Positions 24,574 through 33,786 of a stretch of 64,000 bases of DNA are shown piece after piece (position 1 is the stretch's first letter; each line of letters opens with the position of its first letter). Position numbers and translations under genes: made by a program. The notes below the pieces were generated by a model, which was not told where the DNA came from, did not search any database, and saw nothing but the letters and a program-made list of their open reading frames with translations. Location: positions 1 through 64,000 of the forward strand of contig CAXAVJ010000004.1 in assembly GCA_963972065.1 (NCBI GenBank), given 5' to 3'. Source of the stretch: UBA1479 sp963972065. GTDB lineage: Bacteria; Pseudomonadota; Alphaproteobacteria; Rhodospirillales; Casp-alpha2.

Positions 24574-25593
24574 CTACTTGGCGATGCGGCTATCCCACTT
24601 GGCGTCCCAGACGCCCTTTTCCTTCATCCACTTGGCCAGCCCGGGATGGACCGGAACCAGGTCGATCGAGGATTCGACACCGCGGCGCTGCATGCCCTTC
24701 ATGTCCTTCAATTGGGCAAAGGCCTTGTCGAGCTTAACCAGTTCATCGACGTTCTTTTCGATGATATTCAGCATGCGATAGACGTCTGCTTCCGGAATTT
24801 CCATTCCGACATGGAAGCCATAGTAGAACGGCAAAAGCTTGGCCGAGGGGGAGCCGATGTCCCGCTTGAAAGCGGAGGCCGGGACGTCAACAACGGCGAG
24901 GCCGGCCTGCTTCAATTTGGCTTCCTCTTCCTTGGTCGGGTTCAGGACGACCCAGTTGGTGGCCAAGCCCGCTTCGGTGATCCAAGGAGCCGTGGTGGCT
25001 TCCGCATTGGTATAGATAATGAACCCGTCAAGACGTCCGGATTCCATCAACGACCCGGCGGTCGACAGATCGACTTCGATGTATTTGTGTTTGGTGCCCA
25101 CGGCGGCAAGGCCGCGTTCGAGCTGCGCCCGGGTATCCCAAGGCAGAGGCCCGGAAAATACCTGCTTGTCCGTAAGATCGCTCCAGGATTTGATCTTATC
25201 CTTGTCACGCTCATGGATGGCCGCACCGACCTCGACCGTGAAGGCCCAGAACGACTGCACCGGCTGGCGCTTCATCTGGTCCTTGAAGCCCTTGAAGCGG
25301 TTGGTCCCGTTAGCCAATTCGAAGAAGGCAATGTCGGCGCCGTAGTAACCGAGCGTCTTGCCCGCGGCGTAGCTCTTCACCGAAACGATGGCGCCCGGCA
25401 TCGGCTGCACGGTGACCTGGTAGTCCTTCATTTCCTTGTTCAGGACGGTCGACAGATTGACAAGGGCCCGGTGCCCGGAAGAACCGACCGCCGAGGTTCC
25501 CCAAGTGATATCCGTCTGCGCCATGGCAGGGGTCGCCAAGCTGGTCGCGAACATGATCGACAGCGCGGCAATCGAACGATTGAGCTGATGCAT
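24574..25593 (-). CDS. TAXI-family TRAP solute-binding protein
   Basis: A 339-residue periplasmic binding protein. A signal peptide (residues 1-25, ending ATPAMA) is followed by the TAXI-family body: TDITWGTSAVGSSGHRAL, VTVQPMPGAIVSVKSYAAG, GADIAFFELANGTNRF and DLVPVHPGLAKWMKEKG near the end. The typical TAXI start would carry a glutamate/glutamine-binding-like fold for an organic acid. GGGAGGA precedes ATG 25593. It heads the operon SBP-permease-alpha-beta-NTF2, which suggests import and decarboxylation of one class of acid. Confidence 0.88.
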   Translation of the reverse strand: MHQLNRSIAALSIMFATSLATPAMAQTDITWGTSAVGSSGHRALVNLSTVLNKEMKDYQVTVQPMPGAIVSVKSYAAGKTLGYYGADIAFFELANGTNRFKGFKDQMKRQPVQSFWAFTVEVGAAIHERDKDKIKSWSDLTDKQVFSGPLPWDTRAQLERGLAAVGTKHKYIEVDLSTAGSLMESGRLDGFIIYTNAEATTAPWITEAGLATNWVVLNPTKEEEAKLKQAGLAVVDVPASAFKRDIGSPSAKLLPFYYGFHVGMEIPEADVYRMLNIIEKNVDELVKLDKAFAQLKDMKGMQRRGVESSIDLVPVHPGLAKWMKEKGVWDAKWDSRIAK

Positions 25594-25891
25594 ATGTGGT
25601 TTCCTCCCAAAGAATGCATATAAGCAGCATTGTGCTCGCAATAGCGTACTGCGGGCGTTGGCCGCCCATATGCGTACGATGGCGGAAACGGTAATCCGAT
25701 GCGACGCCTTCGACAAGTTCAAAGCGATCCGAAATCGCTTAGTCTGCTTTGCCGACTGGGGTGTTTCAGGCACTGCTGAGGGCCGCATTCTATTGTGGGC
25801 CGTCAACCTATTGCGGGCCGCCAGCGAAGGGGATAGGTAAAGAGTGCGCATCGGCGCGCACGCCCACCTCCTTCCGAAAGGTTTCCCGAAC
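25594..25891. other. Divergent promoter region, TRAP operon and gamma-glutamyltransferase
   Basis: 298 bp between divergent genes. An 18-bp imperfect direct repeat is visible (CTATTGTGGGCCGTCAAC at 25790-25807 and CTATTGCGGGCCGCCAGC at 25808-25825, 14 of 18 bases equal), a possible regulator site. No convincing gene. Confidence 0.45.
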
Positions 25892-27712
25892 ATGCCCGCG
25901 ACACAGCCCTTCACAACCCGGCCCGAAATTCTTGGCACCTTCGGCGTGGTCACATCGACCCATTGGCTGGCGACCGCCGTCGGCATGGCGATCCTGGAAA
26001 AAGGCGGCAATGCCTTCGACGCCGGCGTGGCGACGGGCTTCGCCCTGCAAGTGGTCGAACCGCACCTGAACGGCCCGGGCGGCGACGTGCCGATCATCAT
26101 CCATACGGCAAACGACGCGAAGACCCATGTCATTTGCGGCCAGGGCGTTTCCGCCGCCGCCGCGACGATCGAAAAATACCGCGCCATGGGCCACAAGATC
26201 ATGCCGGGCACGGGCCACCTGTCCGCCGTCGTGCCGGGGGCGTTCAGCGCCTGGACCACCCTGCTTCGCGATTTCGGCACCATGCGCCTGCGCGAGGTGT
26301 TGGAGCCGGCGATCAACTTCGCATCGGGCGGCTATGCCCTGGTGCCCAACATCTGTAACACCATTGCGACCATCAAGCCGATGTTCGAGGACGAATGGCA
26401 TACGTCCCGCGACATCTGGTTGAAGAACGGCCAAGTGCCCCAGGCCGGCACCCTGTTCAGGAACGAGGTCATGGCCGACATGTACCGCCGGGTGCTGAAG
26501 GAAGCCGAAGCCGCCGGCGGTGGCCGCGAGGCGGAAATCAACGCCGCCCATGACGTCTGGTACAAGGGCTTCGTCGCCGAAGCCATCGACACCTACATGC
26601 GCACGCCGGTCATGGACACCACGGGCGAACGCCATACCGGCCTGCTGACGGGCGACGATTTGGCCGCGTGGAAGGCCACCATCGAAGCACCCCTGACCTA
26701 CGATTACCTGAACTACACCGTGTGCAAGACCGGCCCCTGGGGACAAGGCCCGGCCCTGTTGCAGCAGCTTGCCCTGCTCAAGGGCTTCGACCTGTCGTCC
26801 ATGCCCTTCACCGGGCCGGACTTCGTGCATGTCGTCACCGAATGCACCAAGCTCGCCTTCGCCGACCGGGAAAAGTTCTACGGCGATCCCGACTTCATCG
26901 ACATCCCCATGGATGTGCTGCTGTCCGACGCCTACAACGACGAACGGCGCAAACTGATCACCGACAAGGCGTCGCTGGAACTGCTGCCCGGCGACGTGCC
27001 CGGCTTCGGCGCCGACCCGATCCTGCGCATGCCCACGGCGGATGAAATCGGCCAACCCAGCGCGCTCGGCATCGGCGAGCCGACAGTGGCCCGCTTCGAC
27101 GATATGGAGGTCGCCCACGACGGCCATACCGCCGGCGACACCTGCCACTTCGACATCATCGACAAGGACGGCAACATGATTTCGGGGACGCCGTCCGGCG
27201 GCTGGCTGCAGAGCAACCCGGCGATTCCCGGCCTGGGCTTCTGCCTGACCAATCGGGGTCAAATGTACTGGCTCGATGACAAGAAGCAGGACCGTCTTCA
27301 GCCCAAGATGCGGCCTCGGACGACGCTCAGCCCCGGCTTCGCGCTGCGCGACGGCAAGGCCTGGATGCCCTTCGGCACGCCGGGTGGCGATTCACAGGAT
27401 CAATGGGCGCTCGGCTACTTCGTGCGCAAGGTCCATTACGGCATGAACATGCAGGAAGCCATCGACGCGCCGGCGTTCCACACCAAACATTTCCCGTCGT
27501 CGTTCTATCCGCGCCATTGGGTGCCGGGCCATCTGGTCATCGAAGGCCGCTTCCCGGCGGAAACGCAGAAGGAACTGGTGCGCCGCGGCCACAACCTGGA
27601 GGTCGACGACGACTGGTGCATCGGCCGCATGACCGCCGCCTGCAAGGAAGACGGCCTGCTGAAGGCCGCCGCTAATCCGCGCTTCATGCAAGGTTACGCC
27701 GCCGGAAGATAA
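25892..27712 (+). CDS. Gamma-glutamyltransferase family protein
   Basis: A 606-residue Ntn-hydrolase of the gamma-glutamyltranspeptidase family, which self-cleaves so that an internal Thr becomes the N-terminal nucleophile. The likely Thr is T417 in GDTCHFDIIDKDGN, and the small-subunit loop SGTPSGGWLQSN follows. The N-terminal part has GVVTSTHWLATAVGMAILEKGGN, a normal family start. There is no signal peptide, so it probably acts in the cytoplasm, as do many acylase-type members used in catabolism of gamma-glutamyl or amide compounds. ATG 25892 is preferred over GTG 25844 because AAAGG lies upstream. Confidence 0.87.
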   Translation: MPATQPFTTRPEILGTFGVVTSTHWLATAVGMAILEKGGNAFDAGVATGFALQVVEPHLNGPGGDVPIIIHTANDAKTHVICGQGVSAAAATIEKYRAMGHKIMPGTGHLSAVVPGAFSAWTTLLRDFGTMRLREVLEPAINFASGGYALVPNICNTIATIKPMFEDEWHTSRDIWLKNGQVPQAGTLFRNEVMADMYRRVLKEAEAAGGGREAEINAAHDVWYKGFVAEAIDTYMRTPVMDTTGERHTGLLTGDDLAAWKATIEAPLTYDYLNYTVCKTGPWGQGPALLQQLALLKGFDLSSMPFTGPDFVHVVTECTKLAFADREKFYGDPDFIDIPMDVLLSDAYNDERRKLITDKASLELLPGDVPGFGADPILRMPTADEIGQPSALGIGEPTVARFDDMEVAHDGHTAGDTCHFDIIDKDGNMISGTPSGGWLQSNPAIPGLGFCLTNRGQMYWLDDKKQDRLQPKMRPRTTLSPGFALRDGKAWMPFGTPGGDSQDQWALGYFVRKVHYGMNMQEAIDAPAFHTKHFPSSFYPRHWVPGHLVIEGRFPAETQKELVRRGHNLEVDDDWCIGRMTAACKEDGLLKAAANPRFMQGYAAGR

Positions 27713-27796
27713 TCCCCGTATCGCGGCGCATAGGCCGCGCATACGGATCAAAGAGAACAATATCATATGCAAATTGGCATGGATGTTGCGTCCCGA

Positions 27797-27822
27797 CTTT
27801 CTGTCGTTCCGAGAACAGAAAG
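27797..27822. promoter_or_regulatory. 8-bp inverted repeat before the receiver gene
   Basis: CTTTCTGT (27797-27804) and ACAGAAAG (27815-27822) are a perfect inverted repeat with a ten-base gap, ending 12 bases before the ATG. It may be an operator, or a leader hairpin covering the ribosome-binding region (AGAAAGAAG). Confidence 0.45.
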
Positions 27823-27834
27823 AAGTGAACCTGC

Positions 27835-28374
27835 ATGCCGGAAATACAAGGCCTCACGGCCTTTCACAAAGAAACGAAGGCATTACCGCTCAGCAGCCGT
27901 TTTCAGAGTGACGCCGATTTCGAGAATTTAAGCCGCTGGATCGACAGCCGCCTCGCCGGCAATGATGAAGGCGTTTTGGAATGGCACGTGGTGCTTGCCG
28001 ATGACGATGCGTCGAACCGGCTGGTTCTCGGCAGCCTGCTTGAATCCTCCGGCATCGCCGTGACCACCGCGGAAAATGGGCGCATGGCGCTCGACATCAT
28101 CGGCGCAAAGCCTGTGGACCTGTTCTTGCTCGACATCAACATGCCGGAAATGGATGGTTTGCAAACCGCGCGGGCGATCCGCGCCTTGCCCGACGCCAAC
28201 GCCGATCTTCCATTGATTGCGATCACCAGCGACGTATCACCGAAACGTCTTGCCGAAATGCGGGATGCCGGATTTGATGTCTGTATGGAAAAGCCCGTCC
28301 GCCGAGACAATCTGTTCCGCGTCATCCTGGGGACCCTGTCACGCCGCATCGCGGGCTTAGGCTCCGAGCTGTGA
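27835..28374 (+). CDS. Single-domain response regulator with N-terminal extension
   Basis: A 179-residue protein. The first ~48 residues are an unassigned leader; then comes a receiver domain with the acidic cluster ADDDASN (55-61), phospho-acceptor D100 in LLDINMPEMDG, the ITSD switch residue and MEKPV lysine. There is no output domain, so it works by protein contact or as a phosphate sink. It overlaps the HPt gene by four bases (GTGA), so the pair is translated together. The kinase may be the orphan at 19684 or one outside the window. Confidence 0.85.
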   Translation: MPEIQGLTAFHKETKALPLSSRFQSDADFENLSRWIDSRLAGNDEGVLEWHVVLADDDASNRLVLGSLLESSGIAVTTAENGRMALDIIGAKPVDLFLLDINMPEMDGLQTARAIRALPDANADLPLIAITSDVSPKRLAEMRDAGFDVCMEKPVRRDNLFRVILGTLSRRIAGLGSEL

Positions 28375-28733
28375 CGAACACCTCGACACCGATCGACCAT
28401 CAAATCCTTGCGGCGCTTGAAGCCGACACAAGCCGCGACCTAGTCCCGGAATTGATCCAGGTTTTCGTCAAATCCGCCGACAACCGCATTGCCCAAATCA
28501 CCGCCCATATGGCGGCGGACGATCTTGCCGGCATCGCCGCCGAAGCCCATGCTTTGAAAAGCAGTTCCGCGACCTTCGGCGCCGTTTCGGTCCGCCGGCT
28601 CTGCGCCGAATTGGAAACGGCCAGCAAGAACGGCGATCCCGTCACCGCCGAACGCCTGGTGGCCGAATTGATCCACGCCCTGGATGCGGCGAAGTCGGAC
28701 CTTGCGGCCTACGTGAAGGAAATATCCGGCTAA
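28371..28733 (+). CDS. HPt (histidine phosphotransfer) protein
   Basis: A 120-residue four-helix HPt protein with the phospho-His H60 in AEAHALKSSSATFGAV and the following RRLCAELETA helix. It relays phosphate between a hybrid kinase and a receiver. The start is GTG at 28371, overlapping the receiver stop. It converges with the LuxO-like activator, an arrangement like LuxU next to LuxO in Vibrio, although here the neighbour is on the other strand. Confidence 0.87.
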   Translation: MTNTSTPIDHQILAALEADTSRDLVPELIQVFVKSADNRIAQITAHMAADDLAGIAAEAHALKSSSATFGAVSVRRLCAELETASKNGDPVTAERLVAELIHALDAAKSDLAAYVKEISG

Positions 28734-28761
28734 CAGCCTCGACGATGGCCCGCCTGCGGAT

Positions 28762-30219
28762 CTATTCCGCGGCGTCGGATCCCCCGCCGTCGGCTTTTTC
28801 CTCCGCCTCGCGCAGACGCCGGTATACCGTCGACGGGCTCAACTCCAACAACGCCGCCGCCCGTGACACGTTGCCGTCGCATTGACTGATCGCCGCATTG
28901 ATCAATTCCTGCTCGACCTGCCACAAGGGCCGGATGGCGATGTCGTCTTTCGGGGTTTCCTGGCTCGCTGATTTGGCTTCGGACGGTTTCGACGCTGCCG
29001 GTGCCGGCATGGGTTTGGCGGGCCGGGTCTGCCCCGTCCCACGATCTAACGGCGGCGGCAGCATGTCGGCGGTCACCGTTTCGCCGTCGTGCAGCACGAC
29101 AACGTTGCGGATCACGTTCTGAAGCTGGCGCACGTTGCCGGGCCAGGGAAAGCCGGTAAGGATGGCCGCCGCCTCGTCGTCGAAGGTCTGGAACCCCTTG
29201 CCTTCCTCGGCCGCGAATTCGGTCAGGAACTTGCCCGCAATATCCAGGATGTCGTCGCCCCGATCGCGCAGCGGCGGCAGGTGGATGGGGATGACGTGGA
29301 GGCGGAAATACAGGTCCTCGCGAAAGGCGCCCTTTTCGACCTCTTCCCAGGGATCCTTGTTGGTGGCGCAGACGAAGCGGACATCGACCTTTTCCTCCGT
29401 CGAATTGCCGACTTTCTGAAATCTGCCGGTCTGGATGAAGCGCAGCAACTTGACCTGCAATGACAGGTCCATCTCGCAGACCTCGTCAAGGAACAGCGTG
29501 CCGCCGTTGGCCAGGGTCGCCGCCCCGTCCCGGTTGGCATGGGCCCCGGTGAAGGCGCCCTTCACATGGCCGAAAATCTCGCTTTCCATCAGTTCCTGGG
29601 GAATGGCGCCGCAGTTCAACGCGATGAACGGCTTGCCCCCGCGCGGGCTTTCGCCATGCACGGCTTCGGCGCAAACTTCCTTGCCGGTGCCCGATTCCCC
29701 GGTGATGAACACGGTGGCCTTCGACGGCGCCGCCGCGTCGACAATGCGGTAAACCGCCTGCATGGGCAGCGACCTGCCGATGAACCCGCAATAGGTTTCT
29801 CGGTCGAAATCCTTCTTCAGGATCTGGACGATGCCCTTCAGTTCCTGACGCTCCAACGCGTTGCGCAGGGTGAAGATCAGGCGCTCGGCATTGAACGGCT
29901 TCATCAGGAAGTCGGCAGCACCCTCGCGCATGGCATCCACGGCCATGTTGATCGAACCATGGGCGGTGATGACGACCACCGCCGTGCGGGTATTTTCCTG
30001 GGACAGCTTCTTCAGGATTTCCAAGCCGCTCATGTCGGGCAGCTGGACATCCAGGACCAGCGCGTCGAACGCCCCTTCGGCCAACGCCTTCAATGCCTCC
30101 TTGCCGGTCTCGGCATGGATGACCTCGTAGGGCTCCGACTTCAGGTATTCCTGGTAAACACGCGCCAGCGGCGGGTCGTCTTCGACCAGAAGCAGGCGCT
30201 GTGTCTTGGAACTGGTCAT
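28762..30219 (-). CDS. Sigma54-dependent response regulator (NtrC/LuxO-like)
   Basis: A 485-residue activator: receiver domain (residues 1-125, D57 in LVLDVQLPD, MKPF lysine motif), AAA+ domain (about 150-385) with Walker A GESGTGKE, the sigma54-contacting GAFTGA motif, Walker B GGTLFLDEVCEM and sensor RFVCATN, a Pro/Ala-rich linker, and a C-terminal Fis-type HTH (NVSRAAALLELSPSTVYRRL). It should activate RpoN promoters when phosphorylated. Start at ATG 30219 with GGGGAT upstream. Domain order and length match LuxO. No sigma54 promoter was identified next to it. Confidence 0.9.
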   Translation of the reverse strand: MTSSKTQRLLLVEDDPPLARVYQEYLKSEPYEVIHAETGKEALKALAEGAFDALVLDVQLPDMSGLEILKKLSQENTRTAVVVITAHGSINMAVDAMREGAADFLMKPFNAERLIFTLRNALERQELKGIVQILKKDFDRETYCGFIGRSLPMQAVYRIVDAAAPSKATVFITGESGTGKEVCAEAVHGESPRGGKPFIALNCGAIPQELMESEIFGHVKGAFTGAHANRDGAATLANGGTLFLDEVCEMDLSLQVKLLRFIQTGRFQKVGNSTEEKVDVRFVCATNKDPWEEVEKGAFREDLYFRLHVIPIHLPPLRDRGDDILDIAGKFLTEFAAEEGKGFQTFDDEAAAILTGFPWPGNVRQLQNVIRNVVVLHDGETVTADMLPPPLDRGTGQTRPAKPMPAPAASKPSEAKSASQETPKDDIAIRPLWQVEQELINAAISQCDGNVSRAAALLELSPSTVYRRLREAEEKADGGGSDAAE

Positions 30220-30328
30220 TGGAACAGAATCCCCATCGGCGGCTGATTGTTCTTTTTCGATTATAAGGCGAAGAACGGCGCCGATGCCATAGGCCGCCGC
30301 CGATAACCCATTGCTATACAATAAACAA

Positions 30329-31561
30329 TTAATTGGTCGCTGATTTTGCGCGCAACGCCAGCGCCATGTAGAGCGCCACGGCGGCAACAAACATGCCAGA
30401 TGCCATGAAAGGTGCCACATAACTGCCTGTTCCGTCGATCAGGACTCCGAAGATCGGCGGCATCACCGTCACCCCGCCGAACATCATAAACTGTGCACCG
30501 CCGGTCGCGTCCCCCACCTTGGCACGGGGCGCGATATCCGCAACCTCCGACAGCCAGACCCCGTTCCAGCCGTAACTGCAAAGCCCCAATGCCAATGATA
30601 GAACACCGATGGTCCAGCTCGGCCAAGCGGGTGAAATAAATGCGGTCACGGTAAACAAGCCACAGACCAGAATGCTGACGCCGATCAGAACGGCCGTTGG
30701 CGAGAACACTTGCTTGGCCACGTAGCCCCAAGCCAGGCGCCCACCGATTCCCCCCGCCTGCACCAGGGCAAAGAAGAACCCGGCCTCGATCAGGGACCAG
30801 TTCAGGTTATAGATCAAAAACAGGACGTAGAACGACCCCAGGCTGATCTGCGATCCCGCGAGGGAGAAGCCGACCAGGGACAGGGCGCGCAAGGCCGGAT
30901 CGCCGAGGACCAGTTTCAGCGGCCCCCATATTTTGATTTTCGGCCGGCCGCCGTCGCGCTGCCGGTCATGGTCGAAGGTTTCACGCACCGGTTGAATGGC
31001 AAGGGCCACCAGAATCGCGGCCACAGCGAACAGGCCGAAGGCCCAGCGCCAGCCAAACAGAACCGTCAGCGCCGGCAGGGACATGCCGACGATGACACCT
31101 GCCACGGGCACGCCGGTCTGCTTGACGGAAAAGATCAGCGGTTGACGCCGGTCCGCGCCCAGACCGTGCAGGATTTTCGTGCTGGTCGGGTTGAGGGGGC
31201 CATAGCACATCCCCATCACGATTGCCGCCACGGGGGCCAGCCAGAACTGTGCGGGGAACAGCATGAGAATCCCCAGGACCGCGAACAGACAGCTCATCTG
31301 CGACATACGCAGCGCGCCGAAACGGTCCATGAAGCCGCCGGACATCAGGCCCGTGAGTTGGCCCGTCAGATAGACGATGGCGACATAGACCCCAACCAGG
31401 GTGGGATCGATCCCCATTTCCGGCGCGATCACCGGGGCCAGCACGGGCACGCCGAACACCGCCGCCGTGGCCACGACCTGCACCGCCCAGGTCGATGCCA
31501 GCCCCCACACGAGACGTTTGCCCGGCGGCATGCTTTCGCCCGCGACAGAATTTTCGCTCAT
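30329..31561 (-). CDS. MFS transporter
   Basis: A 410-residue major facilitator permease with twelve predicted membrane segments. The loop motif between segments 2 and 3 is SGGFMDRFGALRMSQM, and FSVKQTGVPVAGVIVG marks segment 5, a pattern typical of the OFA/ACS-like and cyanate-type carriers. ATG 31561. Divergent from the GST gene with 42 bp between. Substrate unknown; neighbouring GST, esterase and isomerase genes suggest an aromatic or organic acid. Confidence 0.87.
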   Translation of the reverse strand: MSENSVAGESMPPGKRLVWGLASTWAVQVVATAAVFGVPVLAPVIAPEMGIDPTLVGVYVAIVYLTGQLTGLMSGGFMDRFGALRMSQMSCLFAVLGILMLFPAQFWLAPVAAIVMGMCYGPLNPTSTKILHGLGADRRQPLIFSVKQTGVPVAGVIVGMSLPALTVLFGWRWAFGLFAVAAILVALAIQPVRETFDHDRQRDGGRPKIKIWGPLKLVLGDPALRALSLVGFSLAGSQISLGSFYVLFLIYNLNWSLIEAGFFFALVQAGGIGGRLAWGYVAKQVFSPTAVLIGVSILVCGLFTVTAFISPAWPSWTIGVLSLALGLCSYGWNGVWLSEVADIAPRAKVGDATGGAQFMMFGGVTVMPPIFGVLIDGTGSYVAPFMASGMFVAAVALYMALALRAKSATN

Positions 31562-31603
31562 GTGGTACCGTGCTTTCGGATTAAAACCGAGGGAGGATCC
31601 GGA

Positions 31604-32224
31604 ATGCTCAGAGTGCTGGGACGTGCCACGTCCGTCAACGTACAAAAAGTCATGTGGCTGATAGACGAGCTAGGCCTGGAAGCCGAACGCGTCGACGTCG
31701 GCGGAAAATACGGCGGCAATCAGGACCCTGCCTACCTGGCCAAAAACCCCATGGGACTGATCCCGGTTCTTGAAGACGGCGACTATGTCGTCTGGGAAAG
31801 CCAGGCCATCATGCGCTACCTCCTGGAAGCCTACGGCGGCGACCCCTGGCTGCCGGCCGACGTGAAAGTGCGCGGCCAGGCGCATCAGTGGATGGACTGG
31901 TATCTCACCGTCATGCACCCGCCGATGACCGTCATCTATTTCCAGATGATCCGCGCGACCGATGCCAACCGCAATGAAAAGGCCCTGGCCGACGCCAAGG
32001 AAAAGGCCGGTGAATTGTGGGCCGTTCTCGACAAACATCTGGCCGACCGGCCGTTCCTGACCGGCGACACCCTGAACATGGGTGACATCCCCTGCGGCTG
32101 TTCCGCCTACCGCTGGCATACCCTGGTGCCGGAAGGCCCGGACCTGCCCAATTTGAAGGCCTGGTGGGACCGCCTCAACGTGCGCCCGGCCTACAAGAAA
32201 AACGTGATGCTTCCCTTCGAATAA
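31604..32224 (+). CDS. Glutathione S-transferase
   Basis: A 206-residue GST. The N-terminal half has VLGRATSVNVQKVMWLIDEL (catalytic Ser/Asn region) and the GSH-binding MGLIPVLEDGDYVVWESQAI block, followed by the helical half with FLTGDTLNMGDIPCG. This is the common beta-proteobacterial/alphaproteobacterial GST of the PcpC/YfcG-like type. GGGAGGA sits before ATG 31604. It leads a rightward run with the esterase and the DsbA-like isomerase, a typical set for processing glutathione conjugates. Confidence 0.88.
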   Translation: MLRVLGRATSVNVQKVMWLIDELGLEAERVDVGGKYGGNQDPAYLAKNPMGLIPVLEDGDYVVWESQAIMRYLLEAYGGDPWLPADVKVRGQAHQWMDWYLTVMHPPMTVIYFQMIRATDANRNEKALADAKEKAGELWAVLDKHLADRPFLTGDTLNMGDIPCGCSAYRWHTLVPEGPDLPNLKAWWDRLNVRPAYKKNVMLPFE

Positions 32225-32245
32225 GAACGAGGCCTTTCCATTACC

Positions 32246-33136
32246 ATGACTGAGCAGACCCTATACCTGGGCATGACCCGGGCCGATTTGGATTTCCAGT
32301 ACAACAACCGTGAACGCGTCCCCAACCATGCGGAAATTTACGCGGGCTGGGCACCGGCCTGCGTCTCCGTGACCAAGGACTTCGACTGTAAGCTCGACGT
32401 CGCCTACGGCGACCATGCGCGCGAAAAGCTGGACATCTTCCTGCCGGACCGGGCCACCCACGGTGACGCCCCCCACCCCATTCGCCTGTTCTTCCACGGC
32501 GGATTCTGGATGAGCCGCGACAAGGAGGATTCCCGCTTCGTCGTGCGCGGCCAGGTCGAGGCCGGAGCCATCGTGATCTCCGCCGAATATGCGTTGATTC
32601 CGGCGGTCGATATGACGGAACTGCTGCGCCAGTGCCGGGCCGCCGTGGCCTGGGCATGGCACAACGCGGATTCCTTTAACGGCGACCGCGACCGGTTGTT
32701 CGTATCCGGTCATTCGGCGGGCGGACATATCGCGGCCATGCTGCAGGCCACCGACTGGACCGAATGGGGCCTGCCGGCGGATGCCATCAAGGGGGCGGCG
32801 GCGTTGTCGGGCATCTTCGATCTGACGCCCATGCGCCACTGCTACATCGACGACACGCTGCACCTAAGCGAAGACGACGTGGGCCGGTATTCGCCGGAAC
32901 ACCTGCCGCCCCTTGGCGGCGGGTCGACCCTGATCGCCGTCGGTGGGGCGGAGACGGCCGAGTTCCTGCGTCAATCGCAGGCCCTGGCCGCCGCCTGGGC
33001 CGGCAAGACGTCAGAGGTCGAATTGATCGAGGTGCCGGGCGCCAACCACTTCACAATCATGAACCATTACGCGGGGCCCGGCAGCGACCTGTGCCATGCC
33101 ATGGTCCGCCAGATGGGATTGGGAGACGCGTCATGA
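32246..33136 (+). CDS. Alpha/beta hydrolase (esterase, kynurenine formamidase-like)
   Basis: A 296-residue alpha/beta hydrolase. The oxyanion motif is FFHGGFWMS, the nucleophile Ser is in FVSGHSAGGHIAAM, and the His is in GANHFTIMNHY. It resembles hormone-sensitive lipase/arylformamidase type enzymes. It begins 21 bp after the GST stop and overlaps the next gene by four bases (ATGA), so the three genes form one unit. Kynurenine formamidase is the closest named family, but no tryptophan-degradation genes are nearby, so an ester or amide of another compound is equally likely. Confidence 0.83.
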   Translation: MTEQTLYLGMTRADLDFQYNNRERVPNHAEIYAGWAPACVSVTKDFDCKLDVAYGDHAREKLDIFLPDRATHGDAPHPIRLFFHGGFWMSRDKEDSRFVVRGQVEAGAIVISAEYALIPAVDMTELLRQCRAAVAWAWHNADSFNGDRDRLFVSGHSAGGHIAAMLQATDWTEWGLPADAIKGAAALSGIFDLTPMRHCYIDDTLHLSEDDVGRYSPEHLPPLGGGSTLIAVGGAETAEFLRQSQALAAAWAGKTSEVELIEVPGANHFTIMNHYAGPGSDLCHAMVRQMGLGDAS

Positions 33137-33786
33137 CACATTCCGTTGACGTCTTCTGGTCCTACCGCAGCCCCTATTGCTATCTGACCCTGGACCGTTT
33201 CCGCGACTGGCAGGAAACCTATGACCTGACCGTGGAAATCCGCCCGGTCTATCCCATGGCCGTGCGCAACCCGGACTTCTTCGCCCAAGTGAACCGTAAG
33301 TACCGCACCTATCACACGCCGGATTACCACCGCGTCGGCGAATACCTGGGCATGCCCGTGCGCAAGCCCGTGCCCGACCCCATCGTCATGGACAACGAAA
33401 ACTACATCATCGCTCCCGACCAACCGCACATCGGCAAGTTCACGCGCGTCGGTGCCGCCGCGCAGAAACGCGGCAAGTGCTTCGCCTTCACGGACGCCAT
33501 GATGCGGGTCGTGTGGGATGGCCTAACCGACAACTGGAACACGGACAGCCACTATACCGCCGCCCTAACCAAGGCGGGCCTAGACGCTGCTGAAATCCTG
33601 CGCGAGGAAACGGAGAACCGCGACGGCCTCGAGGCCATCATCGCAGACAACCAGGCCGCCTTCGACGCCTCTGACCACTGGGGCGTGCCTTGCATGGTGT
33701 TCGACGGTGAAACTTTCTATGGCCAGGACCGCATGGACATCCTGCTGTGGCGTATGAAGCAGAAAGGCTTAGCCGCGCGCGGCTAG
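33133..33786 (+). CDS. DsbA-family isomerase (2-hydroxychromene-2-carboxylate isomerase-like)
   Basis: A 217-residue thioredoxin-fold protein with SYRSPYCYLTLDRF at the start, where the CxxC of DsbA is replaced by the Ser-Pro-Tyr type active site of glutathione-dependent isomerases, and GVPCMVFDGETFYGQDRMDIL (read in parts) near the end containing the cis-Pro. Such enzymes isomerise hydroxychromene-type or maleyl compounds with glutathione. Overlaps the esterase gene by four bases. It converges with the flavin-protein gene with an 18-bp overlap. Confidence 0.82.
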   Translation: MTHSVDVFWSYRSPYCYLTLDRFRDWQETYDLTVEIRPVYPMAVRNPDFFAQVNRKYRTYHTPDYHRVGEYLGMPVRKPVPDPIVMDNENYIIAPDQPHIGKFTRVGAAAQKRGKCFAFTDAMMRVVWDGLTDNWNTDSHYTAALTKAGLDAAEILREETENRDGLEAIIADNQAAFDASDHWGVPCMVFDGETFYGQDRMDILLWRMKQKGLAARG

